Assembly: GCA_027625915.1 (NCBI GenBank)
Contig: JANTQA010000018.1
Location: 96,001-160,000, forward strand
DNA length: 64,000 bases
DNA from: Anaeramoeba flamelloides
Taxonomy: Eukaryota > Metamonada > Anaeramoebidae
Direction: 5' to 3'
The position numbers and the translations under genes were made by a program. This document shows, one piece after another, positions 45,008-57,353 of the stretch. Position 1 is the first letter of the stretch, and each line of letters begins with the position of its first letter. Under the pieces are notes generated by a model. The model was not told where the DNA came from and made no database searches. It saw nothing but the letters and a program-made list of their open reading frames with translations.

Positions 45008-45370
45008 AAGTATCAAAAAATTTCTAATTTTTTTTATTTTTTTTCAAAATTTCTTAAACTGGATCATTTAAAGTATCTGAGTTTACAAGCTGAGTTTAAT
45101 TTGAATTTTGTTAGAAATTTTTTTTTTTGAAAGAACACCAATTAATTAAGTGCCAATTTTCTGGTAACATCTGAAAAAAATTATTTTTTTCAGTAGAGAG
45201 AGTAGAAGTTTTAGTCAAAATATAATTTACTAATGTTTACTATTAAAAAAAAAAAAATTTTTTTTTTTCAAAAAAAAAAATATTCTTAAAATTGAGTTTA
45301 AACTTATGAGAGATCCTACTAAAAATATTTAAAAACACATTTTAATTTTCATTTTTTGATGGGATCCTTA

Positions 45371-45550
45371 ATTTCTATATTTATTGGCCAATATATCAAA
45401 AAAAATATCCCAATTAAATTTTTTGAAAGTAAAAAATTAAAAAGGGGCACTATATCCTTAAAAAAGGTTCTAGAGAGCTATGGACATCAAAAAATGAAAT
45501 CTCCAAATAAAAATGAAATTATTTATGCGAAAAAATTTTCAGATCCTTGA
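45371..45550 (+). CDS. Short hypothetical frame inside the 2.1-kb element
   Basis: About 60 codons (MGSLISIFIGQYIKKN near the start, GHQKMKSPNKNEIIY near the end). Its mixed composition stands out in very A/T-rich surroundings, so it may be a fragment of a former element protein. No family recognised; it could be chance. Confidence 0.25.
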   Translation: MSIFIGQYIKKNIPIKFFESKKLKRGTISLKKVLESYGHQKMKSPNKNEIIYAKKFSDP

Positions 45551-45638
45551 TTTTCAATTCCCACTAGTGTACCAAAGTTTTGATTATGGATATATCTATA
45601 TCGGGTTAAAATTTTAAGTTAATAATGATTCTAAATCA

Positions 45639-45724
45639 AAAACCGCCTCGAAATTACAGATGTTTTGTTTTGAAAACAAATTTTTTTTTGGAAACAAAAC
45701 ATCTGTAATTTCGAGGAGGTTTTT
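45639..45724. repeat. Perfect ~27-bp hairpin
   Basis: CGAAATTACAGATGTTTTGT and its exact inverse, extended by AAAAACC and GGTTTTT, around a T-rich loop. Confidence 0.85.
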
Positions 45725-45872
45725 GGTCTAAAATACTTTTTTGCTTATTTATATAATCGCATTTCTAAATCTCTATTTCCTAAACTTTGGTAACAGTGTG
45801 AAACTCACATTTTTTTGAGAAAATCAAAAAAACTCTATTTTTTACAACATTCATATTCACACTAGTGATCCA

Positions 45873-46200
45873 GTATCAAGTATCAAGTATCAAGTATCAA
45901 GTATCCAGTATCCAGTATCCAGTATCAAGTATCCAGTATCCAGTATCCAGTATCCAGTATCCAGTATCCAGTATCAAGTATCCAGTATCAAGTATCAAGT
46001 ATCAAGTATCTAGTATCCTAGTATCAATGATCTGATTATCCGAGTATCAAGTATCCAAATATCCAAGTATCCAAGTATCAAAGATCCAAGTGTTCGAGTA
46101 TCCAGTATCTAATTATCCAATTAAAAGTTTATCTAGTATCCATTTCAAGTATCTAAGTATTTAGTATCTATGTATCAAAATATTCAAGATCGATTATTTA
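45873..46200. repeat. Heptamer minisatellite (CAAGTAT / CCAGTAT)
   Basis: About 20 almost perfect 7-bp units from 45,878 to 46,020, alternating CAAGTAT and CCAGTAT, decaying into related words to about 46,200. The continuation of the left block lies at 43,677-43,730. Confidence 0.92.
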
Positions 46201-46369
46201 AGTATTTAAGCAACCAAATATCAACAATCAATCTATTCTAATATCCAAATCAAATCCCAATAAACCAAGTTAGAATGACATTTATTTTATTTATATTATT
46301 TTTTTTTCAATATCACTTATTTATAATTCTTTTTTCATTTCAAAATTTCAATTCATAAAATATTTAGAT

Positions 46370-46571
46370 ACAGTCAGTTTCACTTTTAAGACACAAACTT
46401 TCTACGAAATTTAAGGCACAAAAAAAAATCTCAAATTAAGGCACAAAATTCAAATTCTAGTAAAATAAATTGTAAAAAAAAACAATTTCCAAAAAATGTG
46501 CTTTAATTTGAGATTTTTTTGTGCCTTAAATTTCGTTGAAAGTTTGTGCCTTAAAAGTGAAACTGACTGTA
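46370..46571. mobile_element. Palindromic TA element (copy 3)
   Basis: TACAGTCAGTTTCACTTTTA and exact inverse at the right end; TA at both edges. Confidence 0.92.
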
Positions 46572-46687
46572 GAGAAATAAAACTTTGAGACAATCAAAAG
46601 TTTCAATCAAAATTCATGTGTTTCAGAATGTAAAAAATTAGTTTTTCAATTGATTAACAGAGAATAGATGTTTTTTCTTTGTTTTTT

Positions 46688-46889
46688 TACAGTCAGTTTC
46701 ACTTTTAAGGCACAAATTTTCAACGAAATTTAAGGCACAATAAAAAATCTCAAATTAAAGCACAAAATTCAAATTCTAGTAAAAATAAATTGTAAAAAAA
46801 AAAATTCCAAATTTTGTGCCTTAATTTGAGATTTTTTTGTGCCTTAAATTTCGTTGAAAGTTTGTGCCTTTAAAGTGAAACTGACTGTA
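46688..46889. mobile_element. Palindromic TA element (copy 4), at the transposase 3' end
   Basis: Same family and ends. The right TA (46,888) is just past the poly-A-coded tail of the transposase on the minus strand. Confidence 0.92.
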
Positions 46890-46921
46890 TTAATTTTCTT
46901 TTTTTTTCTTTTTTTTTTTTA

Positions 46922-48640
<1,719 letters not shown>

Positions 48641-48643
48641 TTT

Positions 48644-49033
48644 TTAATTATATTTTTTATTAATATTGAGAAAATGTTTGATTAATTTTTGTTTTCCCAG
48701 CTCGTCAATAATTTTAAATAAACTAATTTTTTTTTTAATTTTTTTAATTTTAATTTTTTGCTTTCCTTCGTTTTGATTTATTTCATGTTTTATTTTATTT
48801 TTTAAAATATTATCCATTTTAAATTGTATTTTTTGATTTTTATTAATTTGTATATTTTTAATTTTTTCAGCAGAATTTTTTATAAATATATTCTCTGATA
48901 TTTCTTTTGTTTGATTTTTTAATCTCAATGTATTCTTAATCAATTTTTTTTTGATTTTCTTTTTATTATTTCTATGTTTTAAAATATCTTCATATTTAAT
49001 CAATTTAGAAGATATATTTTCAAAAATTTTCAA
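48644..49033 (-). CDS. Lys/Ile/Asn-rich frame just upstream of the transposase
   Basis: About 130 codons of low complexity (KKKIKKKLIKNTLRLKN type) that end in TAA two codons before, and in the same frame as, the helix-turn-helix of the transposase. It may be a linker or N-terminal extension of the same protein. The (ATT)n tract at 49,036-49,091 lies upstream. No domain recognised. Confidence 0.4.
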   Translation of the reverse strand: MKIFENISSKLIKYEDILKHRNNKKKIKKKLIKNTLRLKNQTKEISENIFIKNSAEKIKNIQINKNQKIQFKMDNILKNKIKHEINQNEGKQKIKIKKIKKKISLFKIIDELGKQKLIKHFLNINKKYN

Positions 49034-49035
49034 TA

Positions 49036-49091
<56 letters not shown>
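49036..49091. repeat. (ATT)n microsatellite
   Basis: About 18 ATT units. Confidence 0.95.
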
Positions 49092-49094
<3 letters not shown>

Positions 49095-49669
49095 ATATCT
49101 TTATTGATTTTTTGATTTTTTTTGTTTTTTCTTGAAGAAAGGTGATACATCCCAAAATCTTCCTTTCATTGTTTGGTCATTTTTAATTAATTCCTTATAA
49201 TTTTGCTCTTTCTTAATTTTAGCTAATTTTTTTTTTTATTTTCATTGGTGAAAATACTAATTTTTGTGTATATTTTTATTTAAAGGGGGTGCTAATTTTA
49301 TTGGAGTTATAAAATTGCAATTGTCAACTAACTTCATAATTTGGTTTTTTTGGAGTTATTTGATATTAATTGTTTCAATATTTTTTTTTATAAATTAATA
49401 AATAAATATTTTGGTTTATTTTTTTTTTGATTATAACCACAGATAGTTTCAAAATTAATTTCTTTGACACGATTATCATCACATAAAAAACATTTATTTG
49501 AATTATTTTTAACGGTCGAAAAATAATGTACGGATTGTAAAGATGGCCCGCGATGAAAAACACATCCAGTCAAGTTATATATACATGATTCATTGTTTAA
49601 TATTTTTTTTGAACAATATTTATCCAAATTTAGGGTTTTTTCAAGGGGTATATATTTATTTTCTTTCAA
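49092..49669 (-). pseudogene. C-terminal part of a USP-type deubiquitinase
   Basis: 49,669-49,400 encodes LKENKYIPLEKTLNL, then YNLTGCVFHRGPSLQSVHYF and NKCFLCDDNRVKEI. This is the His box of ubiquitin-specific proteases (YxLxGVxxHxGxxxxGHY ... W...DDxxV), with SVHY in place of the usual GHY. Further down, DNCNFITPIKLAPPL (near 49,300) and QTMKGRFWDVSPFF (near 49,140) look coding but sit in separated frames. The matching Cys and QDAHEF boxes are at 60.6-61.2 kb on the same strand, beyond a large inserted block. Cleavage of ubiquitin or a ubiquitin-like partner is the family role. Confidence 0.7.
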
Positions 49670-49870
49670 TACAGTCAGTTTCACTTTTAAGACACAAACT
49701 TTCAACGAAATTTAAGGCACAAAAAAATCTCAAATTAAGGCACAAAATTTGCAATTTTTTTTTTTACAATTTATTTTTACTAGAATTTGAATTTTGTGCT
49801 TTAATTTGAGATTTTTTATGTGCCTTAAATTTCGTTGAAAGTTTGTGCCTTAAAAGTGAAACTGACTGTA
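49670..49870. mobile_element. Palindromic TA element (copy 6), at the USP C-terminal part
   Basis: TACAGTCAGTTTCAC ends and exact inverse. The left TA abuts the first USP C-terminal codon (LKENKYIP); the sequence to the right of the element gives only a short open stretch (EGWDCL) before a stop. Confidence 0.92.
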
Positions 49871-50040
49871 AACAATCCCATCCCTCTCAGATGATTAAAA
49901 TAATTATTTTTATTTTTTTTTTTTTAAAAAATCATCTAATGATTTGTTTAAAGTTCTTTGATGGAAAAAAAAAAAAAAATATTTTTTTTTTTAATTTTTT
50001 TTTTTGAAAAAAAATTATTGTTTGTAAAAAAAAAAAAAAA
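49871..50040. other. A/T-rich spacer with homopolymers
   Basis: T- and A-runs, including an A-run of about 26 at 50,024-50,050. No gene. Confidence 0.4.
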
Positions 50041-50599
50041 AAAAAAAAAAGTCTCTTTTAAAACACAAACTTTAATTGAAAATAAAGCACAAATTGTCTC
50101 AAATTAAAGCACAAACATAAAGTCTCAAAATAAAGCACATTTTTTTTTTGAATATTTTTTCATTTTTTCAATTTTTTTAAAGAGAATCCAGTCAACTATG
50201 CACTCCTCTCTGGAAAAAAACAAAAAAAAAAACGAAATTTTCAAAATAGTCAAACAAAAACTACTTTGAAAAAATCTTAAAACAAAAAGAAAAGATAACT
50301 TACCAACTTAGTATACTCTTATAAAACTAAAATTTATTCGATATCAACTAATTGTAAATTAAAAAGTCTTTAACTCGTAATGAATAAAGTGAAAATATCA
50401 CTTTATAAAATTAATAAGTATTAAGTCAAATACTTATCAAAAACAAAAAAAAATCAAAATAAAAACAAAAAATGTTTTAAAGATTTTTATTTTTGAACTG
50501 ATATATAAAAAAAAAAAAAAAAAAAAATGTTGTAAGATGTATTCATACACATATATGTATACATACGTCCGTACATATATATCAGTTAATATTTACTCT

Positions 50600-51487
50600 T
50601 TGAAAATATCAATAGAGAAACTGTTTGACCCGCTAAAAGATTGTTAAAATCTTTAGGGGTTTTAATTTTTTTTACCTTTGTATGTAGACCTGCCAATATC
50701 ATTAAAATGATACCAAATCGATTCAATCCGCACTAAAGATGTATATCGTTGGTTAAACCCATGTGTTTTACTGAATGAACTTGAATTGCGAAGTTTAAAT
50801 GATTTTTTTTGGAGTGTCAGAATGTTGGAACGGTGTTTCATCCATACACCATATTCGATCTGAAGTAAGTTCGTTCTCTTCAATATAATGGGTATAAGTT
50901 TGGAAAAAAACGAGTATTATCTCTTTTTTATCTTCTTCCGATTTGGGTCTACTTTCAACATGGTCAATTGATTTACAATATAAACCGCGCAAATTCATCC
51001 AGCGATAAACAGCTGCTCTACTGACACTTGTAGCCTTACCAATACGGTATTTTTTATTTTCTAGTAACCCAATGATGTGTCTTCTGATATATGGTCCTTT
51101 GAAAGGTGCTACAATTTCAGGATACGTCTTTTCGTCACCTTCCATTACTAGATGCTTCTTGATCCAATCCCATAATATTGTATTGCCTTCACGGTTGAGG
51201 GCAGATATAGAAGGATCTTGATACATTTTAATTACCTGACTTTTCCATTTGCGGATTGTGTCGTGTGGTACATCACGTTTTGAACCCAGTCTTGTCCAAG
51301 TTATGACACTGTCCATATATTCTTGAACTGTTTCGAACTTGAATTATTTCTCATAACTTTTCCTTTTCCTCTTATTATGTGAATAATCCCGAGGTACTTC
51401 CGAAGAATACATTTTTCGTATTTCCTCTTCAGTAATAATTGTAATTTTTGAATTGTTGGTGTTTGGTTGTTTTCTTTTTTCAGACAT
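50600..51487 (-). pseudogene. Second transposase-like gene, truncated
   Basis: Starts MSEKRKQPNTNNSKITIITE at 51,487. An in-frame TAA near 51,348 precedes the longer open part 51,316-50,795. It carries a DNA-binding region (DVPHDTIRKWKSQVIKMY) and a second helix-turn-helix (SVSRAAVYRWMNLRGLYC), then RIWCMDETPFQHS with the likely first catalytic Asp. After a frame change, VHSVKHMGLTNDIHL and CGLNRFGIIL follow, and the sequence runs out near 50,600 without a recognisable third acidic residue. Tc1/mariner-like by the MDET box; distinct from the enzyme at 47-48.6 kb. Broken. Confidence 0.65.
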
Positions 51488-51679
51488 AATTGAATGAAAT
51501 AAAGAGTGTAATAAAATATTTTGGTGGTGGTTTGTTGAATTATTAATATAAAATCAATAATTCGAGTCTTATTATATTCTTATTCTAAAATCAATAATAA
51601 AAAATATAATAAGAATTTATCAAGCCCCTACCCCATTATTTTCGATAACGTCTTGATCAATTCTATTTTATATGGTTTA

Positions 51680-51728
<49 letters not shown>

Positions 51729-51777
51729 ATAAATGATAAATATTTAGAATTTTTATTTCATTCTATCGGCCAAACTT
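51488..51777. other. AT-rich 5' flank with (TA)n
   Basis: No gene. (TA)n of about 22 units at 51,681-51,726 and a small hairpin around TCTTATTATATTCTTATT at 51,568-51,615. Confidence 0.5.
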
Positions 51778-51784
51778 TCAAAAA

Positions 51785-52010
51785 TATAAGCCAACATATG
51801 ATTATAATCAAAAATCAAATCGGGAATAAAAAAAAAAAAATGCTTATATCGAACCATTCAATTAGCTAGAATAAAAGATAATTCGATGTTTATTCTAGCA
51901 TAAAAATAAGGAGTCGAGTCAAACTTATTTTAATTAATTGAAAAATACAATACATAATTTAACAAGATATAATCTTTTGATTATAATCATACGTTGGTAT
52001 ATTTTATCGA
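51785..52010. repeat. Small foldback with ~24-bp inverted ends
   Basis: GCCAACATATGATTATAATC near 51,790 and its near-inverse GATTATAATCATACGTTGG near 51,980; inside, TAGCTAGAATAAA pairs with TTTATTCTAGCA. MITE-like, no coding. Confidence 0.6.
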
Positions 52011-52412
52011 TAGATTGATCTAAACATTGGGATAACATGATTTTATCCTATCATAGTAAACAATAAAGGCGTTTAAAAATATTTATTGTTCTTTTTTGTT
52101 CAAAGTGGTACCTTTGATCAAAATTATCGATATTTTATCTTCGAACCAACAAAAGTGTGATAATATACATATGGTTGTTTAGTCCCAAATAGTATATAAA
52201 GAGGTGTGTCATGAGCTCTATCACACTTTTGAAACAATTTTATACAATTGGTATCAATTTCCACTTATAATATTCAAATAGAAAAAATTATTTCTGATTA
52301 TTGTCTATCGTGCTTAAAAAACAAAATGTTTTCTAGGTGTACCAAATTTGTCTATCGTTTTATTTAACAGGGGATATTAACACTATGTGTTAATATTATA
52401 TTATAACCTTGT
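52011..52412. other. Unassigned DNA with a TATA-like box
   Basis: AGTATATAAAGAGG at about 52,190 resembles a core promoter, but no gene follows on the plus strand. Nothing else recognised. Confidence 0.3.
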
Positions 52413-52740
52413 GGTAACTCTGTCGAGTTACCAGTGCAAAGTTATCCCTGTTGAGTACCCTTGTCGGACAACTCTACGGTAACTCTATCGAGTTATCAGT
52501 GAAAAGTTAGTCCTGTTGAGTACCCTTGTCGGAAAACTCTACGGTAACTCTATCGAGTTATCAGTGCAAAGTTAGCCCTGTTGGATACCCTTGTCTAACA
52601 AACTCTACGGTAACTCTATCGAGTTACCAATGCAAAGTTAGCCCCGCTGGGTACCCTTGTCGGGCAACTCTACGGTAACTCTGTCGAGTTGCCAATGCAA
52701 AGTTAGCCCTGTTGAGTACCCCATAGGGTAACTTCGGCGT
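52413..52740. repeat. 65-bp satellite, five units
   Basis: Units start GGTAACTCTATCGAGTTA at 52,413, 52,478, 52,543, 52,609 and 52,674 (the third is 66 bp; the fifth diverges after about 48 bp). Each unit contains the inverted pair GGTAACTC/GAGTTACC and a second GTTG...CAAC pair around GAGTACCCTTGTCGG. GC content is far above the surroundings. Not coding in any frame throughout. Confidence 0.93.
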
Positions 52741-53080
52741 GACTCTGTCAAGTCATATGTGTGAAATTAGCCCTATACTATAGCATATACACGTAGCATA
52801 AATGTGCAAAACCCCAATGGGTCCATCAAACATTGTGTTATATACTATGTGACATGGGGTGGGTGACCTATACATGTCAAGGGGTGAGCCATAGCCATAA
52901 AACTATGATTCGAGACCTGAGGTTTAAACCATATCAAACTTCATGACATGGTGTCCTCATGGTATAACATCAAAAGTACTTTTCGCACCACATTCCAGGA
53001 TATCCAAATAAGCTAACAAAAGTTTTCATTTTTTACAAAAAAATAAAAAAAATATTTTTTTTACAAAAAATGAAATGTCT
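52741..53080. other. GC-richer unassigned DNA
   Basis: Continues the composition of the satellite (CATGGGGTGGGTGACC, CATGACATGGTGTCC) but is not repeated. No frame or RNA gene recognised. It ends at the target duplication of the LINE. Confidence 0.35.
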
Positions 53081-53375
53081 TAAGAAATAGAGTTCGTTGG
53101 TTTATTGATATGGGTTAAGTGTAATACTTAAACTGTTAAAGAGAGAATTTTGAAGTGACTAAATTTGTGTCTCCTAATTCAAAGAATATTTAAGACCTAG
53201 GTCTATAATATAGTCATTAGAAGAATTTTAAACTTAATTTAGTTTTCTAAAATATTAGAAGGGAAAGAAAAAAAGTAAGAGTGTTCCATAGGTTAGACCT
53301 ATGGAGGAAGAAAAAAAAATAAAAAAGAGAGTTAAAGAAATCTGAGGGGTGTAATAAGTGTAAACTATTTTTCAG

Positions 53376-54400
53376 ATGGGTTTGACAGGGTTATTTGGAT
53401 TTGAGTGCATTTTTCCTTATAGCATGTTGAGTCATGTTGGTTATAAGGTACTCAATTGTTATGTCATATATCACTTTTACGTTCATTTTTCTGAAGAGTT
53501 CATCTGTATCTTCTCTGGTAATGATATTAAAATCGAACCCCTCGATGTTTTTAAGATCATTTTTCCAGAATTTCCTAGTTTTTTCATATTTTTCGCATTT
53601 CCATATGAAATGGTCAACATCATCAACTTTTTTTATTACAACAAGGGCATATTTTGGAGTCTATACCTGGTTCCCATTTGTATATGTACCTACATAAGCC
53701 ATTTGAGAAGGATTTAAGCTTAAATAGGGTTGTTGAGGATTTCCAGCTTAGATATGGTTGTTTTTTGCGCAAAGTTATTTGGAAATCGAGCAATCTTGAG
53801 ATATTTCTTCAGTTTCAAATTCTTTTCGCCTATAGATGAATCGACTTTATTTTGTATGGTTTTAATTTGGGTTTCATGGAGTCTTTCTTTAATTTCTTTT
53901 TCCTCCATGTTTTCCCAGTCTATACCTTCGATTTCATCTAATTTGAGGTCTTTAGCTAAGTACTCAAGTTCCAATTTTTTCAGTTTCTTGAGGAATTTAG
54001 CTTTTCTTTTTAGTATCATATGTTTTGTGGGCTCGGTTCTAGTCTCCCATCTTATGATATCGGTTGGTGTGCCTATGTTGACTTTGATTATGTTTTTTAT
54101 CTTTACATTAATCCAAGTTTCTATTTTCTCATAGTCTGTTTTCGTCAGGTTGAAAACATCTAGGCCATAGAGAACTTGGGGTAGGATAACTGCCTTAAAA
54201 AGTTGGATCTATAGCGCATTTGAGAGTCTATCATTTGCGTAAATGTTCGTGTATCTAGAAAAGTGGTCTTTGACTTTATCTAGGTTTTTTTGAATGTGTT
54301 CTTTTTTGTCTAGCCATATTCCTTGGTATTTGATCTTTTTAAGGTTTTTTTCAGTCTCCTTTTCTGTTTTATCATCATTTACCGTCAATCCATATTTTGT
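53376..54400 (-). pseudogene. LINE ORF2: thumb and C-terminal part
   Basis: From 54,400 down: KKIKYQGIWLDKKEHIQ (RT block 7), LFKAVILPQVLYGLDVF, then 54,019-53,720 (MILKRKAKFLKKLKKLEL ... KLKKYLKIARFPNNFA), then a region with a CPCC-type zinc motif near 53,640. Frame changes separate the parts. It aligns by eye with 8,100-9,095. Confidence 0.85.
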
Positions 54401-55490
54401 GATGATTGGGTAAATTTTTTTTTTAATAATTCTTCAATTTCTAGTAGAGATTTACCTTCCATTATTCGGATCAGAACATCTACATACATTTGCGTGTGTA
54501 TTGTATGTGGTTTGATTCTTTGTAATATGAAGTGGCTAATATAAGCAAATATTATGGGGGAAAGTGGGTCTCCTTGGTATACTCCTGTCCCATTTCCCTT
54601 ATAATATTGTTTAATAAATTCTCTTATTAGGGGGTCTTTAATAAACTTTGGTGCTGTTTTGACAATTAGTTCATGAGGTACTGAGTCAAAACATTTTGCT
54701 AAATCTATTGTGACTGCCCAAGTGTGGTTCTTTTTTCTTTTCTTTTTTTCTTCATTGAACTTGTACAAGTAGTTTTTTACTGCTATTCTTGTGTCGAATT
54801 TTTTCCTAAATCCGAATTGAAGGGGATCAATATGGTCCCATGACTGTTCGATTTTTTTGTATACGAGCTTAAGGAATATTCTTGCCAAAGCATTGTTAAT
54901 TGAGATTGGTCTATAGTTTAGAGTTACTCCTTCATCTCCTTTTTTGTGAATGAAGAGTAGGTCTCTTTCCTTAATAAAGTTCAAGTTATTCTTATTTGGA
55001 TTCTTTATCCAAGTTTGGAAGATTCTTTGCAGTGTTGTTATGAATTTTGAGTAGTTTTGCTGGTATTTTTGATCTTCTTTTTTTTTAGTGTCTTTTTTGT
55101 ACAGAAAAATTTTGTCGAATTGTTTAACTGATTTATTTTTAATCCACTTCAATTGTCCTTCTATTTCCTCTTTTTCGAAGAAGTTTAACGGTTTCAACGG
55201 TTTTTTTTCTGTTTCATAGAAGGGTTTAGTGTTTTCTATTTCTTTGAGGAATTTTTTTGTTGATTTTTTTTCTTTATTGTGTCTATGTGTTCTTTGTATT
55301 CTCTTTCCATTTTGGGGTTATTTTTGATCATTTTGAGGTTATTTCCTCTTATTTGATTGTAGTGTTTCCACCAGTTTATGTTATTGAGTTTGAATTCCGT
55401 ATTGATTTTTTTCAGAATTTTATCCCAATTTTTTGTTTTTTCTCTAATGATTATTTTTTTGGTGGATGGGTCTGATATAAAGTCTATCAT
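54385..55490 (-). pseudogene. LINE ORF2: linker and reverse transcriptase
   Basis: 55,490-55,236 carries NNINWWKHYNQIRGNNLK. 55,197-54,385 carries the RT: LLFIHKKGDEGVTLNYRPIS, FGFRKKFDTRIAV, VTIDLAKCFDSVPHE (first Asp present), GVYQGDPLSPIIFAY, then MYVDVLIRIM where related copies have MYADDLILIM. The second catalytic aspartate of the YADD box is thus Val here, so this copy cannot have been active since that change. Confidence 0.9.
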
Positions 55491-55763
55491 TTTTTGTAAT
55501 GTAATGTAGTCATCATACTTTATATCTTGTATTAGGTGAATTTTTTTCGAAATTTCTGTTGAAATTTTGAGAAATTTTCTTTATTTAGTTCTTCGTTTTC
55601 GAAGTTTGAGATGAATTCCTCTTGAAATTTGGATTCGTCTCGGCAAGAGAAGATTTCTCTAATTTCAAGATCTTTTTCTATTTTGATCTCATTTATTATC
55701 ATTTTATGATCTGAGAGTCTGATTAATTCAATTTTTTCTTTTTCTTTATTTCTTTTATTTTTT

Positions 55764-56514
55764 TTAATTTTTTTTAATTTTTATTCGTTGTTTTTCTTTT
55801 GGTATCAGTGGAGTTATAAGGCATTTATTGATTCTTTCCTTTAGTCTTATATTTTTCATGACCAAATGATCAATATTTCTAACTCTAGAGGGGATTTCAT
55901 TTTGAATTATTTGGAAATTATTTTTTCTTAGTTCAGTTATTTTTCCCATTTGTTCGTTGTTCAAGTTGAAATCACCTCCTATGAGTATTTTCTCAATTTT
56001 CCAGTTCTCACTGATTTCTTTTATTTTGTTTTTGAATATTCCAACCAAGTCAATTTTGCCTTCTGGGTCCTTTTGTCTACCATAGCAGTTAATTATGGTG
56101 ATATTGTTTAGGTTAATTCCCATGAAGTCTTCATGATCATTTAGTTTTTCATTAATGAATAGTCTTAGGAAGGGTTTGAATAAGATTGTTAGTCCTCCCT
56201 TTGTACCATTATTACCATATGATTTTTTTGATATTGCTCTGTATTACCTTAAATACCGAGTATTTTTCTTTTTTGTCTCTTGTATTAACAAATTACAATG
56301 GTATTGTAAACGAATTTCTTAAAAGTGAAACTGACTGTAGCGCTATATTTATGTTATTAGTAAAGATAAATTTTTCCATTTCTAGAATTTTTTCATCCCT
56401 TCCAATTCCTCCCACATTTAAAGTAGCTATTTTAAGAGTGATTTCGCTATTTTCTTGTGGGGATCTTCCTTTCTCAATGAATTTTGGTCTGTTTTTTCGG
56501 TCATATTTTAACAT
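55764..56514 (-). pseudogene. LINE ORF2: APE-type endonuclease
   Basis: 56,514-56,340 has KIATLNVGGIGRDEKILEME, the N-terminal Asn box of AP-endonuclease-like domains. 56,220-56,123 has SYGNNGTKGGLTILF. 56,123-55,764 has NNITIINCYGRQKDPEGK and ILIGGDFNLNNEQ (GGDFN box) and RNIDHLV. The expected QE box lies where a short TACAGTCAG-type end (56,311-56,339) is found. This shows the LINE group is APE-type. Confidence 0.88.
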
Positions 56515-56861
56515 CTTAATACTTTGATGAATTTTTCTAATCTTTCTTAAAAATGTTTCCTGGTATGTTAAAATATTGAATGATTCATCTCAAATTTCTA
56601 TTTCTCTTTCTCCTCTTCTCAATACTCTTAGTGGGATTGGGTTATTGATAAGTGAGAAAATTTCTAGGACTGATAAGAATTCTTCAGTAGTCTTAAAGAT
56701 CAATTTATTTTTCCTTCCTACTTCATTTATGTGTCCGAAGTTTCTTTCCTCATATGTACTTATATTCCCATATTTCATTATTTTCTTGCTATGGGTGAAA
56801 GTTGTTTTGAGGTTTTTTTCTGATTTCCTTGACTGTGAAGTTGTAAAGGTTTCTATAGAGT

Positions 56862-57317
56862 TTAGGAATTTTTGCTTTTTTTTGGGTATTTCTTTCGGTG
56901 ATATTTTTCTTTACTGTATACTGCTGTTTGTCTGGTTTCGTAAGTTCTGAAGTACGAGTACCTTATCGATTGTGAGAGCCATTCTCGCAGTTGGTGACAG
57001 TTGATGGTATTGATATTCCATCTTTTTATTTCATTTTTTAAGATTTTTCTTATTTTTTTGAAGATTCTGCTATTTTTGGTGTGATTCTTGATTTTTTTTC
57101 TTCGGTCAAACTCTATTTTAAGAATTATAGGTTGGCCGAGTGGATTTTCAAAATCAGTTTTATACCATTTTATATAGTCATCTTGTTTAAGGAAAATATT
57201 TTTTTTTTCCTTAAACTTTGTGAAAAGAGCTTCTCTTTGGGGCTCTCTGTCTGAGGAGTTGCTCTTTTTATTTTTGGGAGATTGGGAATTTATATCCCCT
57301 CCTATTTTATCTACCAA
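56862..57317 (-). CDS. LINE middle region, unknown domain
   Basis: 151 codons (MVDKIGGDINSQSPKNKKSN at the start; a DDYIKWYKTDFENPLGQPI core; basic end). It lies between the zinc ribbon and the endonuclease, in the direction of the LINE. No family recognised; probably the N-terminal part of ORF2 or the end of ORF1. Confidence 0.5.
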   Translation of the reverse strand: MVDKIGGDINSQSPKNKKSNSSDREPQREALFTKFKEKKNIFLKQDDYIKWYKTDFENPLGQPIILKIEFDRRKKIKNHTKNSRIFKKIRKILKNEIKRWNINTINCHQLREWLSQSIRYSYFRTYETRQTAVYSKEKYHRKKYPKKSKNS

Positions 57318-57353
57318 ATTTCTCCCGATTTTTTTTGGTAGATTATTTTTTGT

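Larger units (their letters stand above)
43727..45872. mobile_element. 2.1-kb element with ~87-bp inverted ends, inside a minisatellite
   Basis: Left end about 43,727-43,813 and right end about 45,787-45,872 are inverted copies (ATCACAAGTGTGAATATGAA against GATCACTAGTGTGAATATG, then GTTGTAAAAAATAGAG and TTTCACAC). Both edges abut the AGTATC minisatellite, so the element inserted into it or the repeat grew around it. The interior is extremely A/T-rich, with one 27-bp perfect hairpin (45,639-45,724), a tRNA-like stretch and one short frame. No transposase; superfamily not assigned. Confidence 0.72.

Noticed and set aside
45873-46020. Telomeric repeat
   Set aside because: The heptamer CAAGTAT/CCAGTAT has no G-rich strand bias, is internal, and lies on both sides of a transposon-like element.
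52180-52260. LTR or promoter suggested by AGTATATAAAGAGG
   Set aside because: No paired long terminal repeat, primer-binding site or downstream gene was found; one TATA-like word in AT-rich DNA is weak evidence.
52413-52740. CRISPR-like array
   Set aside because: Units are contiguous 65-mers without spacers, in eukaryotic DNA and without cas genes; it is a satellite.
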